Shown: positions 16,152 to 24,284 of the stretch, piece after piece
Numbering within the stretch: the stretch's first letter is position 1
Layout: every line of letters begins with the position of its first letter
Source: Coriobacteriia bacterium
GTDB taxonomy: Bacteria > Actinomycetota > Coriobacteriia > Coriobacteriales > UMGS124
DNA length: 64,000 nucleotides
Assembly (NCBI GenBank): GCA_018368455.1
Contig: JAGZEG010000009.1
Span: 62,001 to 126,000 of the forward strand
Direction: 5' to 3'
The notes under the pieces: generated by a model
Told to the model about the DNA's origin: nothing
The model's database searches: none
Seen by the model: only the letters and a program-made list of their open reading frames with translations
Made by a program: the position numbers and the translations under genes

Positions 16152-17240
16152 ATGGAAGACAAGCCTGCCTACGACCGCGCGGCCGTGCGCCTGACGCAGC
16201 TGTCGAGCAAGTCGGGGTGAGCGGCGAAGTGGGGTCCGGGTGACCTCTCAGACCTGCTGCACCTTGCCTGCCTTCCCGAGATCCACGACGCCGACCTGCT
16301 CGTGGGAACGGAGACGGACGACGACGCCGCCGTGTACCGCCTGAGCGATGACCTCGCCGTTGTCATGACGACGGACTTCTTCACGCCCATCGTCGACGAC
16401 CCGTACGACTTTGGACGCGTCGCTGCAGCCAATGCTCTGTCCGACGTCTATGCCATGGGGGGCAAGCCGCTACTGTGCCTGAACCTGATGGCGTTCCCGC
16501 GCCTGCTGGGCACGGCCGTCGCGGCTGACGTCCTGCGCGGCGCAAGCGACGTCATCTCGCTGGCGGGGGCGCTCGTGGCGGGCGGCCACACCATCGAGGA
16601 CACCGAGCCGAAGTACGGCCTGTGCGTTCTGGGCACGCTCAACCCGGCGCACCTGCTGCGCAACGGCGGCGCCCGCCCCGGTGACGTCCTGTTCCTCACA
16701 AAGCCGCTGGGCACCGGCCTCATGACGACCGGCCTCAAGCGTGGCGAGGTGAGCGAGGAGGGCATCAGGCCGACGGTCGAGCTCATGGCGACGCTCAACG
16801 CCGCGGGCGGCGAGGTGGCGCGCACGCACGCGCTGCGGGGGACCGTCCACGCCTGCACCGACCTGACGGGCTTCGGCCTGGCGGGGCACGTGCACGAGAT
16901 GGCCAAGGCGAGCGGGTGCGCGGCGCACGTCGAGCTGGCGGCCCTGCCGCTCATCGACGGGGCGCTCGACCTGGCGCAGCGGGGCGTCACACCGGGCAAG
17001 ACGCGCGACGTGAAAGCCTGGGCTCAGGGCTTCACGTCGGTGGAGGACGGTGCGGCGGGCCTGACGACTGACGTGGCGTGGAACGTGCTGGCCGACCCCC
17101 AGACGTCGGGCGGCCTGCTCGTGGCCGTCGACCCGCAGGACGCCGACGCGTTCGAGGCGGACCTTCGCGCCGCAGGGACGCCGGCCGCGGCGCGCATCGG
17201 GCACTTTGCCGAGGGCGAGCCGCACGTGTACGTGGCGTAG
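16152..17240 (+). CDS. selD: Selenide, water dikinase containing selenocysteine
   Basis: SelD makes selenophosphate from selenide and ATP for tRNA-Sec charging. ATG 16152 has a near-perfect GGAGGTGATC upstream. The frame meets TGA at 16218-16220 (codon 23) in the context SKSG-U-AAKWGPGDL, exactly where SelD proteins have their catalytic Cys or Sec (SxGCxxK). Reading it as Sec gives 362 residues with all later motifs: TDFFTPIVDDPYDFGRVAAANALSDVYAMGG, quoted here in part, GHTIEDTEPKYGL and ADPQTSGGL. A 6-bp hairpin starts 11 bases after the TGA and is a likely bacterial SECIS. SelA, SelB and tRNA-Sec are encoded next door, so read-through is credible. Software that ignores Sec would start this gene late, at 16302. 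Confidence 0.93.
16218..16247 (+). promoter_or_regulatory. UGA-Sec codon and candidate bacterial SECIS element of selD
   Basis: After the TGA (16218-16220) there are 10 spacer bases, then GGGGTC (16231-16236), a CGGGT loop (16237-16241) and GACCTC (16242-16247). The stem is 6 bp with one G-T pair. The distance and a G/U-containing loop fit bacterial SECIS elements bound by SelB. The fold was done by eye. Confidence 0.6.
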
Positions 17241-17340
17241 GCTGGCCGGCAGCCCGGGAACGGGCCTGCAGGGCTCATATTTGGAAATGACGTGCGGCGG
17301 CAGTTGTAACGCGGCCGCCGCTTCAAGGAGGCTGATCCAC

Positions 17341-17679
17341 ATGAACAAGGTCTATTGGATTCTGAACGACACGTTGGGCGGCGGCGACCCCGAGCTGGGC
17401 AAGCTGCTCATGGAGAAGTACCTCTATGCATTGGCCCGCGCTGACGAGAAGCCCGCGAAGCTCATCTTCATGAACGCTGGCGTGCACCTGACGTGCGAGG
17501 GGTCGCCCGTGCTCGACGACCTGAAGCTGCTTGTCGAAAAGGGTGTCGCCATCTCGACGTGCGGCACGTGCCTCGACTTCTACAAGCTGCGCGAGCAGCT
17601 GGCCGTGGGCGTTGCTGGCAACATGGACGGCGCCGTGGGCTCGATGCTTGCGGCTGACGACGTCGTGGTGCTGCGCTAG
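17341..17679 (+). CDS. DsrE-like selenium-metabolism protein (YedF C-terminal-domain-like)
   Basis: The 112-residue product has a DsrE/TusD-type fold signature: KVYWILNDTLGGGDPELGKL at the start, KLIFMNAGVHLTCEGSPVLD in the middle, then GVAISTCGTCLDFYKLREQL with a CGTC pair. This matches the C-terminal half of the YedF family, which travels with selenium genes; the N-terminal TusA half is absent. A role in delivering selenium to SelD is suggested by this linkage but not proven. It lies 100 bases after selD, with AAGGAGG 9 bases before the ATG. A hairpin (17294-17301 with 17314-17321) sits just upstream of the ribosome site. Confidence 0.75.
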   Translation: MNKVYWILNDTLGGGDPELGKLLMEKYLYALARADEKPAKLIFMNAGVHLTCEGSPVLDDLKLLVEKGVAISTCGTCLDFYKLREQLAVGVAGNMDGAVGSMLAADDVVVLR

Positions 17680-17714
17680 GCGGGCAATCCACGCTATCAT
17701 AGGGAGTTGCGAAT

Positions 17715-17750
17715 CAGGCCGCTCGCGGGGGATTCCTCGCGGGCGGCCTG
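17715..17750 (+). other. Intercistronic hairpin before selA
   Basis: CAGGCCGC-T-CGCG pairs with CGCG-G-GCGGCCTG (13 pairs with one T-G), leaving a 10-base loop. There is no T-run, so it is not a normal terminator. It lies 28 bases before the selA start and could be a stability element or a SECIS-like regulatory hairpin. Confidence 0.5.
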
Positions 17751-17778
17751 CGAATGACCGGCCCCGAGGACGACTCTC

Positions 17779-19269
17779 ATGGAGAACCACATGCCAAACC
17801 CCTCAGCTGAAGCTAAGGCCGCCCTCAGGGGCCTGCCCCGCGTCGACGACCTGCTCGCTGCCGACGAGGTCGTGGCCGCGCTGGCAGACGCTCCGCGCTC
17901 GCTGGCGACCGGCGCCCTGCGTGCGACGCTCGACGAAGAGCGCGCCCACATCCTGGCTGGCGAGACGCCGCGCACCCGCGACGAGCTTGTCGACGCCTGC
18001 GCGGCCGCCGTGGGGCGCGCCGTGCTACCGCACCTGCGCTGTGCCGTGAACGCCACGGGCGTCGTCATCCACACGAACCTGGGCCGCGCGCCCGTCTCAC
18101 AGCACGTCGCGGCCCACATCGCCGACGTGGCCTCGCACTACGACACGCTCGAGTTCGACGTCGCCACGTGCAAGCGCGGGTCGCGCCACGACCACGTGCG
18201 CGAGCTGCTGTGCGAGCTCACGGGCGCCGAGGACGCCGCCGTCGTCAACAACAACGCCGCCGCCGTCATGCTCGTCCTGTCCGAGCTGGCGCGGGGTCGC
18301 GAGGTCATCGTGAGCCGCGGCGAGCTCATCGAGATCGGCGGGTCGTTCCGCATCCCCGACATCATGGCGCTGTCCGGTGCGACGATGGTCGAGGTGGGCA
18401 CGACGAACAAGACGCACCTGGCCGACTTTGAGCGCGCCATCACGCCGAACACGGCGCTCGTGCTCAAGGTCCACCCGTCGAACTACCGCGTCGTGGGCTT
18501 CCACGAGGAGGTCGACGCCGTCGAGCTCGCCGGCCTCGCCCACGAGCGCGGCGTCCGCGTGTACGAGGACCAGGGCTCGGGCGTGCTTGTGAACCTGGCT
18601 CAGGCTGCCATCCCCAACGACGAGCACACGCCGGGCTGGTCGTTGGCGCAGGGCGTCGACGTCGTGACGTGCTCGGGCGACAAGCTGCTCGGCGCGTCGC
18701 AGGCCGGCATCATCCTCGGCTCCTCCGAGCTCGTGGGGCGCATCAAGAAGCACCCGCTCATGCGCGCGCTGCGCCCCGACAAGCTGACGCTGGCGGGCCT
18801 CGAGGCGACGCTGCGCGACTACCTCGACGACGGGGCGCCGTGGGGGCGCGTGCCCGTGCTGCGCATGCTGCGCGCCACGCCCGCCGAGCTGCGGGAGCGG
18901 GCGTGCGACCTGCTGGCGAGGCTCGCGGACATGCTGGGGGCGCCGCTCGCTCCCGATGCCGGCGAGGATCCCGCCGTGTCCGTGGGGCCCGTCTGCGTGC
19001 GCGTGGCGCCCGACGTGTCGTTCGTGGGCGGCGGCGCGCTGCCGACGACGGAGCTCCCGAGCTGGACGCTGCAGCTGAGCGCCCCGGGCGCCGACCTCGA
19101 GGCCCTGCGCACGCGGCTCATCCAGCTCCCGGCGCGCCCCGTCGTGACGCGCGTGAGCCACGACGCCCTCGTGTGCGACGTGCGCACGCTCGTGGACGCG
19201 CGTGACGAGGACGACCTGCTCGCCGCTCTGGCTGGCGAGGCGCGGGTGCTGGCGGCCGCGGGTCGGTAG
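17779..19269 (+). CDS. selA: L-seryl-tRNA(Sec) selenium transferase
   Basis: This PLP enzyme converts Ser-tRNA(Sec) to Sec-tRNA(Sec) using selenophosphate. At 496 residues it has the family blocks RVDDLLAADEVV near the start, NATGVVIHTNLGRAP, NNNAAAVML, SRGELIEIGGSFRIPDIM and VEVGTTNKTHLADFE. The PLP lysine is in SGDKLLGASQAGIILG. Two starts are plausible: ATG 17779 (GAGG 9 bases upstream) and ATG 17791, which has GGAG six bases upstream. It lies between the YedF-like gene and selB and makes one functional unit with selD, selB and tRNA-Sec. Confidence 0.96.
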   Translation: MENHMPNPSAEAKAALRGLPRVDDLLAADEVVAALADAPRSLATGALRATLDEERAHILAGETPRTRDELVDACAAAVGRAVLPHLRCAVNATGVVIHTNLGRAPVSQHVAAHIADVASHYDTLEFDVATCKRGSRHDHVRELLCELTGAEDAAVVNNNAAAVMLVLSELARGREVIVSRGELIEIGGSFRIPDIMALSGATMVEVGTTNKTHLADFERAITPNTALVLKVHPSNYRVVGFHEEVDAVELAGLAHERGVRVYEDQGSGVLVNLAQAAIPNDEHTPGWSLAQGVDVVTCSGDKLLGASQAGIILGSSELVGRIKKHPLMRALRPDKLTLAGLEATLRDYLDDGAPWGRVPVLRMLRATPAELRERACDLLARLADMLGAPLAPDAGEDPAVSVGPVCVRVAPDVSFVGGGALPTTELPSWTLQLSAPGADLEALRTRLIQLPARPVVTRVSHDALVCDVRTLVDARDEDDLLAALAGEARVLAAAGR

Positions 19270-19351
19270 GGCCGACGGGCCCGGTTGGGCATGTGATCGA
19301 GGACAACGCGCGGCCTGTGCACGGGGCCGGCCGCGGAAGGGGAGGGGTCCC

Positions 19352-21316
19352 ATGAGTGAGAGCACGGCTGCGGGCGTCGAGACGCCGGTCATCATCGGCA
19401 CGGCCGGTCACGTCGACCACGGCAAGAGCGCGCTCGTCTTGCGCCTGACGGGGACGGACCCCGATCGCCTGCCGCAGGAGAAGGCGCGCGGCATCACGAT
19501 CGACCTGGGCTTCGCCGAGCTGCGCCTGCCGAGCCAGCGCATCGTCGGCCTCGTTGACGTGCCCGGCCACGGCCACTACGTTCGCGCCATGGTCGCCGGC
19601 GCCACGGGCGTCGACGTCGCGCTGCTCGTCGTGGCCGCCGACGACGGCGTCATGCCCCAGACACGCGAGCACCTGCGCATCCTCGAGCTCGTGGGCGTGC
19701 GCCGCATGGTCGTCGCGCTCACGAAGTGCGACCTCGTCGACGATGACGACTGGCTCGAGCTCGTGCGCTCCGACGTTGAGGAGTACCTGGGCACGACTGC
19801 CTTTGCTGGTGCGCCCGTCATCGCGGTGTCGAGCCGGACGGGGCGCGGCATCGACGAGCTGGCCGCCGCCCTCGACGCGGCCGTCGACGCCGTGCTAGCC
19901 TCGGGCGAGGTCGAGCGCCGTCTCGCGCTGCCGGCTCGCCTGCCCATCGACCGCTCGTTCAACGTCGCCGGCGTCGGCGCCGTCGTGACGGGCACACTGC
20001 GCTCGGGCAGCTTTGCACCTGGCGATGCCGTCGAGATCTACCCGCAGGGCGTCAAGGCCCGCGTTCGTGGCGTTCAGGTGCACGGCCACGACATCGAGCG
20101 GGCCGTCGCAGGCCAGCGCACGGCGCTCAACCTCTCGGGCGTCTCCGTGGACGAGGCGACGCGCGGCAGCACGGTCGCCGCGCCGGGTAGCCTGCGGGGC
20201 ACGGACCGCTTCGACGCCCGCCTGCGCTGGCTCGGTCGCGACGGCCGGCCGGCGCCGCTCGTGTCGGGCGAGCGCGTCCACGTGTGTTCCGGCACGACGG
20301 AGGCCCTGGGTCGCATACTTCTCATGGACGGGGCCGGGCAGCTCGCCTGCGGCGACGAGGCGCTCGTGCAGATCCGCCTCGAGGAGCCTCTCGCTTTGCG
20401 CTCGCGCGACCGCTTCGTCGTCATGGCGTACTCGCCCGTCGAGCTCGTGGGCGGCGGTGAGGTGCTCTGGGCCCGTCCGGCTCGCCGCACGACGCTGGCT
20501 GACGAGGAGCGCACGCTGCTTGCGGCGCTCGGCTCGGGTGATGACCGGGCGGCTGTCGCGTCGTTCGTGCGCCTTGCTCCCGTGCCGCTGCCCGCTGCTG
20601 ACGTCGCCGCGAGCCTCGACCTTCCGGAGGGGGAGGCCTCTGACCTGCTCGGCGCCCTCGCGGGCGACGGCGAGCTCCGCGCGCTGCCGTGCGGCCAGGG
20701 GCCTGCCGTCTACGTGGCCCCGGCGACGCTCGAGGCGCTGTGCGCGCGCATGGGCGAGGCCCTGCGCGAGGCTGGCCCGTCCGGCATGCCGCTGCTCGGC
20801 CTGCGCGACGCCGCGTGCCCGCGCGCATCGGACGCCACGTTTGCCGCGCTGGCCGACGAGGCCGTGGCGCGGGGCGTTGCCGGCCGCTTCGAGGCGAACC
20901 TCATCGCGGCCGAGCTGCTGGGCCAGGCGCAGCGCGAGACGGACGAGCTGCTCGCCAACGTGGGCGGCAAGCTGCGCGAGCTCGGCCTGGGTGCCCCGTT
21001 CGACGAGGAACTGGCGCCGCTCGTGGGGCTCGACGTCGCCACGACGCGCCGCGCCCTGCGCCTGCTGGCCGACCGCGGCCTGGCAGAGGCCATCGACCGC
21101 TCGTTCTACCTGTCGAGCGAGGCGGCGGCCGAGGCGCGGGAGCGCGTGCGGGCCGCTATCGAGGCGGCAGGCGGCTCGGCGAGCGCGAGCGAGCTGCGCG
21201 AGGCTCTGGGGTTGTCGCGCAAGTACGCGCTGCCGGTGCTCGAGCACTTCGACCAGGTTGGCTTCACAAAGCGCGACCGCGACAACCAGAGTGCCCGCCA
21301 GCTCGCCAAGCCGTAG
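19352..21316 (+). CDS. selB: Selenocysteine-specific elongation factor
   Basis: SelB is the EF-Tu-like GTPase that brings Sec-tRNA(Sec) to UGA codons and binds the SECIS hairpin. The 654-residue product has GTPase motifs GTAGHVDHGKSAL, DVPGHGHYVRAM and TKCD, then beta-barrel domains (PIDRSFNVAGVGAVVTGTL), and C-terminal winged helices for SECIS binding (GLSRKYALPVLEHFDQVGFT). ATG 19352 was chosen because GGAAGGGGAGGGG precedes it. It begins 82 bases after selA and is followed by tRNA-Sec after 88 bases. Confidence 0.96.
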   Translation: MSESTAAGVETPVIIGTAGHVDHGKSALVLRLTGTDPDRLPQEKARGITIDLGFAELRLPSQRIVGLVDVPGHGHYVRAMVAGATGVDVALLVVAADDGVMPQTREHLRILELVGVRRMVVALTKCDLVDDDDWLELVRSDVEEYLGTTAFAGAPVIAVSSRTGRGIDELAAALDAAVDAVLASGEVERRLALPARLPIDRSFNVAGVGAVVTGTLRSGSFAPGDAVEIYPQGVKARVRGVQVHGHDIERAVAGQRTALNLSGVSVDEATRGSTVAAPGSLRGTDRFDARLRWLGRDGRPAPLVSGERVHVCSGTTEALGRILLMDGAGQLACGDEALVQIRLEEPLALRSRDRFVVMAYSPVELVGGGEVLWARPARRTTLADEERTLLAALGSGDDRAAVASFVRLAPVPLPAADVAASLDLPEGEASDLLGALAGDGELRALPCGQGPAVYVAPATLEALCARMGEALREAGPSGMPLLGLRDAACPRASDATFAALADEAVARGVAGRFEANLIAAELLGQAQRETDELLANVGGKLRELGLGAPFDEELAPLVGLDVATTRRALRLLADRGLAEAIDRSFYLSSEAAAEARERVRAAIEAAGGSASASELREALGLSRKYALPVLEHFDQVGFTKRDRDNQSARQLAKP

Positions 21317-21404
21317 GGCGAGGACGGGCTCTCGGGGCTTTCGCGTGAATGTGGGCTGCCCGCGTGCATTGCGGGTGTGTTTCAGGTATGATGTCCCCTC
21401 GGAT

Positions 21405-21501
21405 GGAGATGGATGTGTCCTGGTGGGCACCGCGGTCTTCAAAACCGTTGCGAGGCGTGAAGAACGTCTTGGATGTGTTCGATTCACATACGTCTCCGCC
21501 A
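21405..21501 (+). tRNA. selC: tRNA-Sec (anticodon TCA)
   Basis: The 97-base gene has an acceptor of seven pairs plus a mismatched eighth (GGAGATGG with ACGTCTCC), a 5-bp T-stem (ATGTG/CACAT) around TTCGATT, a long variable arm, and an anticodon stem GCGGT/ACCGT with loop CTTCAAA. The anticodon TCA is at 21439-21441. The 3' CCA is encoded. The long acceptor and variable arm, the UCA anticodon and its place directly after selB identify it as tRNA-Sec. Confidence 0.93.
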
Positions 21502-21606
21502 TCCTGAGACGATGAGGAAGCGCCGGTGCCTGCAGGGGTTGCCGGCGTTTCTTGTAATGGTAGGTCGGGCGTGTGGCCCGGCTCGGACTGTGGGGAGGGT
21601 GCCGCC

Positions 21607-21855
21607 GTGGCCCTGACGATGCGGACGTTTGTGATGCGCGGCTTCTCATGCACGACTGACGCGATGATCTCGGCCCGGGTGTGCGAGGCCGCAGGCGCCC
21701 AGGTGCGGCTCGTGCCCCGGCCGGCCGCCATGGGCAACGCCGAGTGCGGCACGGCTATGCGCAGCCTTCCCGAGCAGGAAGACGTCGTGAAGCAGGCGCT
21801 CGAGGATGTCGGCGTCATACCGGCTGACATGATGACGCTCGAGGACTACCAGTAG
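21607..21855 (+). CDS. DUF3343-like putative Se/S carrier protein
   Basis: The 82-residue protein starts at GTG 21607, with GGGGAGGG 7 bases upstream. It has MRTFVMRGFSCTTDAMISA, VRLVPRPAAMGNAECGTAMR and a terminal ALEDVGVIPADMMTLEDY. This matches the DUF3343 pattern of small Cys-containing proteins found with selenium genes (a PxxxxxxCGxAxR core and an alpha/beta fold of about 80 residues). A selenium or sulfur carrier role is proposed for the family; the Cys in AECGTAMR is the likely site. It is the last gene of the selenium cluster, after tRNA-Sec. The ATG at 21619 is an alternative start. Confidence 0.7.
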   Translation: MALTMRTFVMRGFSCTTDAMISARVCEAAGAQVRLVPRPAAMGNAECGTAMRSLPEQEDVVKQALEDVGVIPADMMTLEDYQ

Positions 21856-21869
21856 GGGGTCGCTTTCGG

Positions 21870-21904
21870 GGACATAGCGCCAACTCCGACTTGGCGCTAT
21901 GTCC
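21870..21904. repeat. Perfect 14-bp inverted repeat (REP-like hairpin)
   Basis: GGACATAGCGCCAA (21870-21883) and TTGGCGCTATGTCC (21891-21904) are perfect inverse copies around a 7-base loop. The GGGGACA start and the lack of a T-run are more like REP/BIME-type palindromes than a terminator, though it could end transcription of the selenium operon. Confidence 0.5.
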
Positions 21905-21968
21905 TTGACCGCGCAAACAAAGAAGGCCGAGAGCCTCGCTTGGAAGCTCCCGGCCTTGCCGAGTCAAA

Positions 21969-22044
21969 TGGTGGAGTTGAGGGGATTCGAACCCCCGGCC
22001 TCTGCCTTGCGAAGGCAGCGCTCTCCCAGCTGAGCTACAACCCC
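21969..22044 (-). tRNA. tRNA-Ala (anticodon CGC)
   Basis: The minus strand gives a full 76-base cloverleaf: acceptor GGGGTTG/CAACTCC (one G-T), D-arm GCTC...GAGC, anticodon stem CTGCC/GGCAG with loop TTCGCAA (anticodon CGC), T-arm around TTCGAAT, discriminator A and encoded CCA. Confidence 0.95.
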
Positions 22045-22478
22045 AAATCACGCTCTGGCAGCTCGTGCCAGCGCTGGTACATTGTGCCAGGGCGGACCCC
22101 GCCTGTCAACGGGGATTTTTGCTTCGCAGCTCGTTCACAAGAAAGGGCGCGCCGCCTTGAAGCGACGCGCCCTCGACGCACGAAGAATGCCCAACCCCCG
22201 CCAGTGCAAGAATGGCCCACCTCTACAAGGTGGGTGCCCGCATTGCGTCGTCCGGCTTCCTCAACAAAGGAGGGTATCCGTATGCCGCAATATGTAGAGC
22301 TCCCTGCGTAAATCTGTCGGCCCACCGCAGCTAAGATGCGAGGGCTGGGACAGCTATGACTATAGCAGATGCGTAGGCTCATGCAACACCCGAACGCCGA
22401 TATGGGATAAGCTCACGCCCACGGTTCTCCCGCGCGGGAGATGCGGCGCGGGGCAGATGACGAGGGAAAGGCGGGCTC
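22045..22478. other. Intergenic region without a convincing gene
   Basis: This 434-bp gap lies between tRNA-Ala (minus) and the thioesterase gene (plus). A hairpin AGGGCGCG/CGCGCCCT (about 22144-22173) and a smaller CCCACCT/AGGTGGG hairpin are visible. A strong ribosome site (AAAGGAGGG) precedes a nine-codon frame, MPQYVELPA, at 22282-22311, too short to call a gene but possibly a leader peptide. Confidence 0.35.
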
Positions 22479-22952
22479 ATGGGCGGGTGCAGGTGCGACG
22501 AGGGCGGCGAGACGCCGACGGCGGAGCTGTCACGGGCTTTGGCGGGCGACGAGCTGTTGGCCGAGGCGCGCGAGAAGTTCGGCAACGACCGCTTCGCGAC
22601 GCGCTGTTGCGGGGTGTTCATCGAGGAGGCGCGTCCCGGCCATGCCGTGTGCAGCTTCGAGATAGAGGACCATCACCGCAACGCCCTGGGCGCCGTCATG
22701 GGCGGGGCCGTCTTCACGCTGGCGGACTTCGCGTGCGCCGTCGCCTCGAACCTGGGCCAGCAGCCTGCCGTCACGGCAACGAGCGACATCCAGTACCTCA
22801 CGGGCGCGCGGGGCACGCGCCTCATCGCGACGTGTGACGAGGAGCGCTCGGGCCGTCGCCTCGCGTTCTACACGACGCGCGTCACCGACGACGCCGGCAC
22901 GCTCGTCGCCCTCGTGCACGCGACGTGCGCCCGCATCGGCGAGAGGGCGTAG
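22479..22952 (+). CDS. PaaI-family hotdog-fold thioesterase
   Basis: The 157-residue protein has the PaaI/YbgC-type hotdog pattern: HHRNALGAVMGGAVFTLADFACAVA carries the helix with the catalytic Asp and Gly-rich turn (quoted in part as GGAVFTLADFA), then TATSDIQYLTGARG for the central strands and RLAFYTTRVTDDAGTLVA at the end. Such enzymes hydrolyse acyl-CoA thioesters; the acyl group is not predictable. A ribosome site (GAAAGGCGGG) precedes ATG 22479. It stands alone, ahead of the arginine genes but separated from argC by 217 bases. Confidence 0.8.
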   Translation: MGGCRCDEGGETPTAELSRALAGDELLAEAREKFGNDRFATRCCGVFIEEARPGHAVCSFEIEDHHRNALGAVMGGAVFTLADFACAVASNLGQQPAVTATSDIQYLTGARGTRLIATCDEERSGRRLAFYTTRVTDDAGTLVALVHATCARIGERA

Positions 22953-23169
22953 GCGGCCCTGCGCCTTCGGTGCGCAGGCCCGACGCGTTCTCGCGAGGGA
23001 TCGGTGAGGCGTACAATGGGGCTCAAGAGCGAGCATGTGGCTCGGTTTGCGTGGCTATGCAATCAATCTGCATAAGTTGACGTGATTATTCGAACAAGAT
23101 GCATGCAGATCGGGCGGGCAACCTGTGTTGCCTGCGATGTGCGTGCCGTTGACGGGAAGGGGCACATCC

Positions 23170-24237
23170 ATGATTCGTGCAGGTGTCGTCGGGGCAACGG
23201 GATATGCGGGCGCAGAGCTCGTCCGTCTCATCATGGGCCATCCGCACATGGAGCTCGCACGCGTCACGTCGGGCAAGGAGGCCGGCCGTCGCCTGGACGA
23301 CGTCTACCCCGGCTTCATCGGCACGTGCGACGCCACGCTTGTTGAGCCCGACGTCGCGGATCTCGCCTCGGCGTGCGACGTCGTGTTCCTTGCCGTGCCC
23401 CACACGGCCTCGCTTGCCATGACGCCGCAGCTCGTGGCCGCGGGCGTCTCGGTCGTCGACCTTTCGGCCGACTATCGCCTCGCCGACGCCGCCGTGTTCG
23501 AGAGCTGGTACGGCACGCCGCACACGTCCCCCGAGCTGCTTGCGCGCGCCGTCTACGGCATCCCGGAGCTCAACCGCGACGAGGTGGCCGCCCTGCACGA
23601 GCTGCCTGCCGGCGAGCCGCGCATCGTCGCCAACCCCGGCTGCTACCCCACGGCTGCCACGCTTGCCGCCGCGCCGCTTCTGCGCGCTGACCTGCTGGCC
23701 TGCGGCGCGCCTGTCATCGTCGACGCCATCTCCGGCGTCACGGGGGCGGGCAAGAGCTGCACGGCGCGCACGCACTTCTGCACGGTCGACGAGTCCGTGC
23801 AGGCCTATGGCGTCGGGCACCACCGGCACCTGCCCGAGATCGCCCAGAACCTCACGCGCCTGGCGGGCTTCGACGTCAACGTTGTGTTCACGCCGCACCT
23901 CGCGCCCTACAAGCGCGGCATTCTCGCGACGGTCTACCTGCCGCTGTCGCGCGAGGTCAGCGCTGCCGAGTTGCAGGACCTCTACGAACGCGTCTACGCC
24001 GACGAGCGGTTCGTGAGCGTGCTTCCTGCGGGCGCCCAGCCGGCCACGGCAAGCGTCGCCGGCTCCGAGCGCGCGCAGGTCGCCGTCGTGCTCGACGAGC
24101 GGGCCCACATGGCCATCGCGACGTGTGCGATCGACAACCTCGTGCGCGGTGCGGCCGGCCAGGCGGTGCAGAATGCGAACCTTCTGTGCGGCCTGCCCGA
24201 GGAGAGCGGTCTTACGGCCCCTGTTCCCCTCATCTAG
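23170..24237 (+). CDS. argC: N-acetyl-gamma-glutamyl-phosphate reductase
   Basis: The enzyme reduces N-acetylglutamyl phosphate to the semialdehyde with NADPH, third step of arginine synthesis. The 355-residue product begins with the nucleotide-binding GVVGATGYAGAELVRL. It has the active-site Cys in VANPGCYPTA and the family block HRHLPEIAQN. ATG 23170 is preferred since GGGAAGGGG lies upstream. It opens the argC-argJ-argB-argD operon. The A+T-rich stretch at 23056-23110, with repeated TGCAT elements, may hold the promoter and an ArgR site, but I could not fit a clear ARG box. Confidence 0.95.
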   Translation: MIRAGVVGATGYAGAELVRLIMGHPHMELARVTSGKEAGRRLDDVYPGFIGTCDATLVEPDVADLASACDVVFLAVPHTASLAMTPQLVAAGVSVVDLSADYRLADAAVFESWYGTPHTSPELLARAVYGIPELNRDEVAALHELPAGEPRIVANPGCYPTAATLAAAPLLRADLLACGAPVIVDAISGVTGAGKSCTARTHFCTVDESVQAYGVGHHRHLPEIAQNLTRLAGFDVNVVFTPHLAPYKRGILATVYLPLSREVSAAELQDLYERVYADERFVSVLPAGAQPATASVAGSERAQVAVVLDERAHMAIATCAIDNLVRGAAGQAVQNANLLCGLPEESGLTAPVPLI

Positions 24238-24284
24238 TCGTATATTTTCCGCGTTGTATTCAGGAAACGCAGTGAGGAAGGCTC

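Noticed and set aside
16218..16220. Nonsense mutation or frameshift making selD a pseudogene
   Set aside because: The TGA sits exactly at the catalytic Sec/Cys position, the frame is intact on both sides, the start has a near-perfect ribosome site, and the Sec machinery is encoded next door.
22282..22311. Nine-codon gene MPQYVELPA
   Set aside because: The ribosome site is strong, but such a short peptide cannot be supported without conservation or ribosome data.
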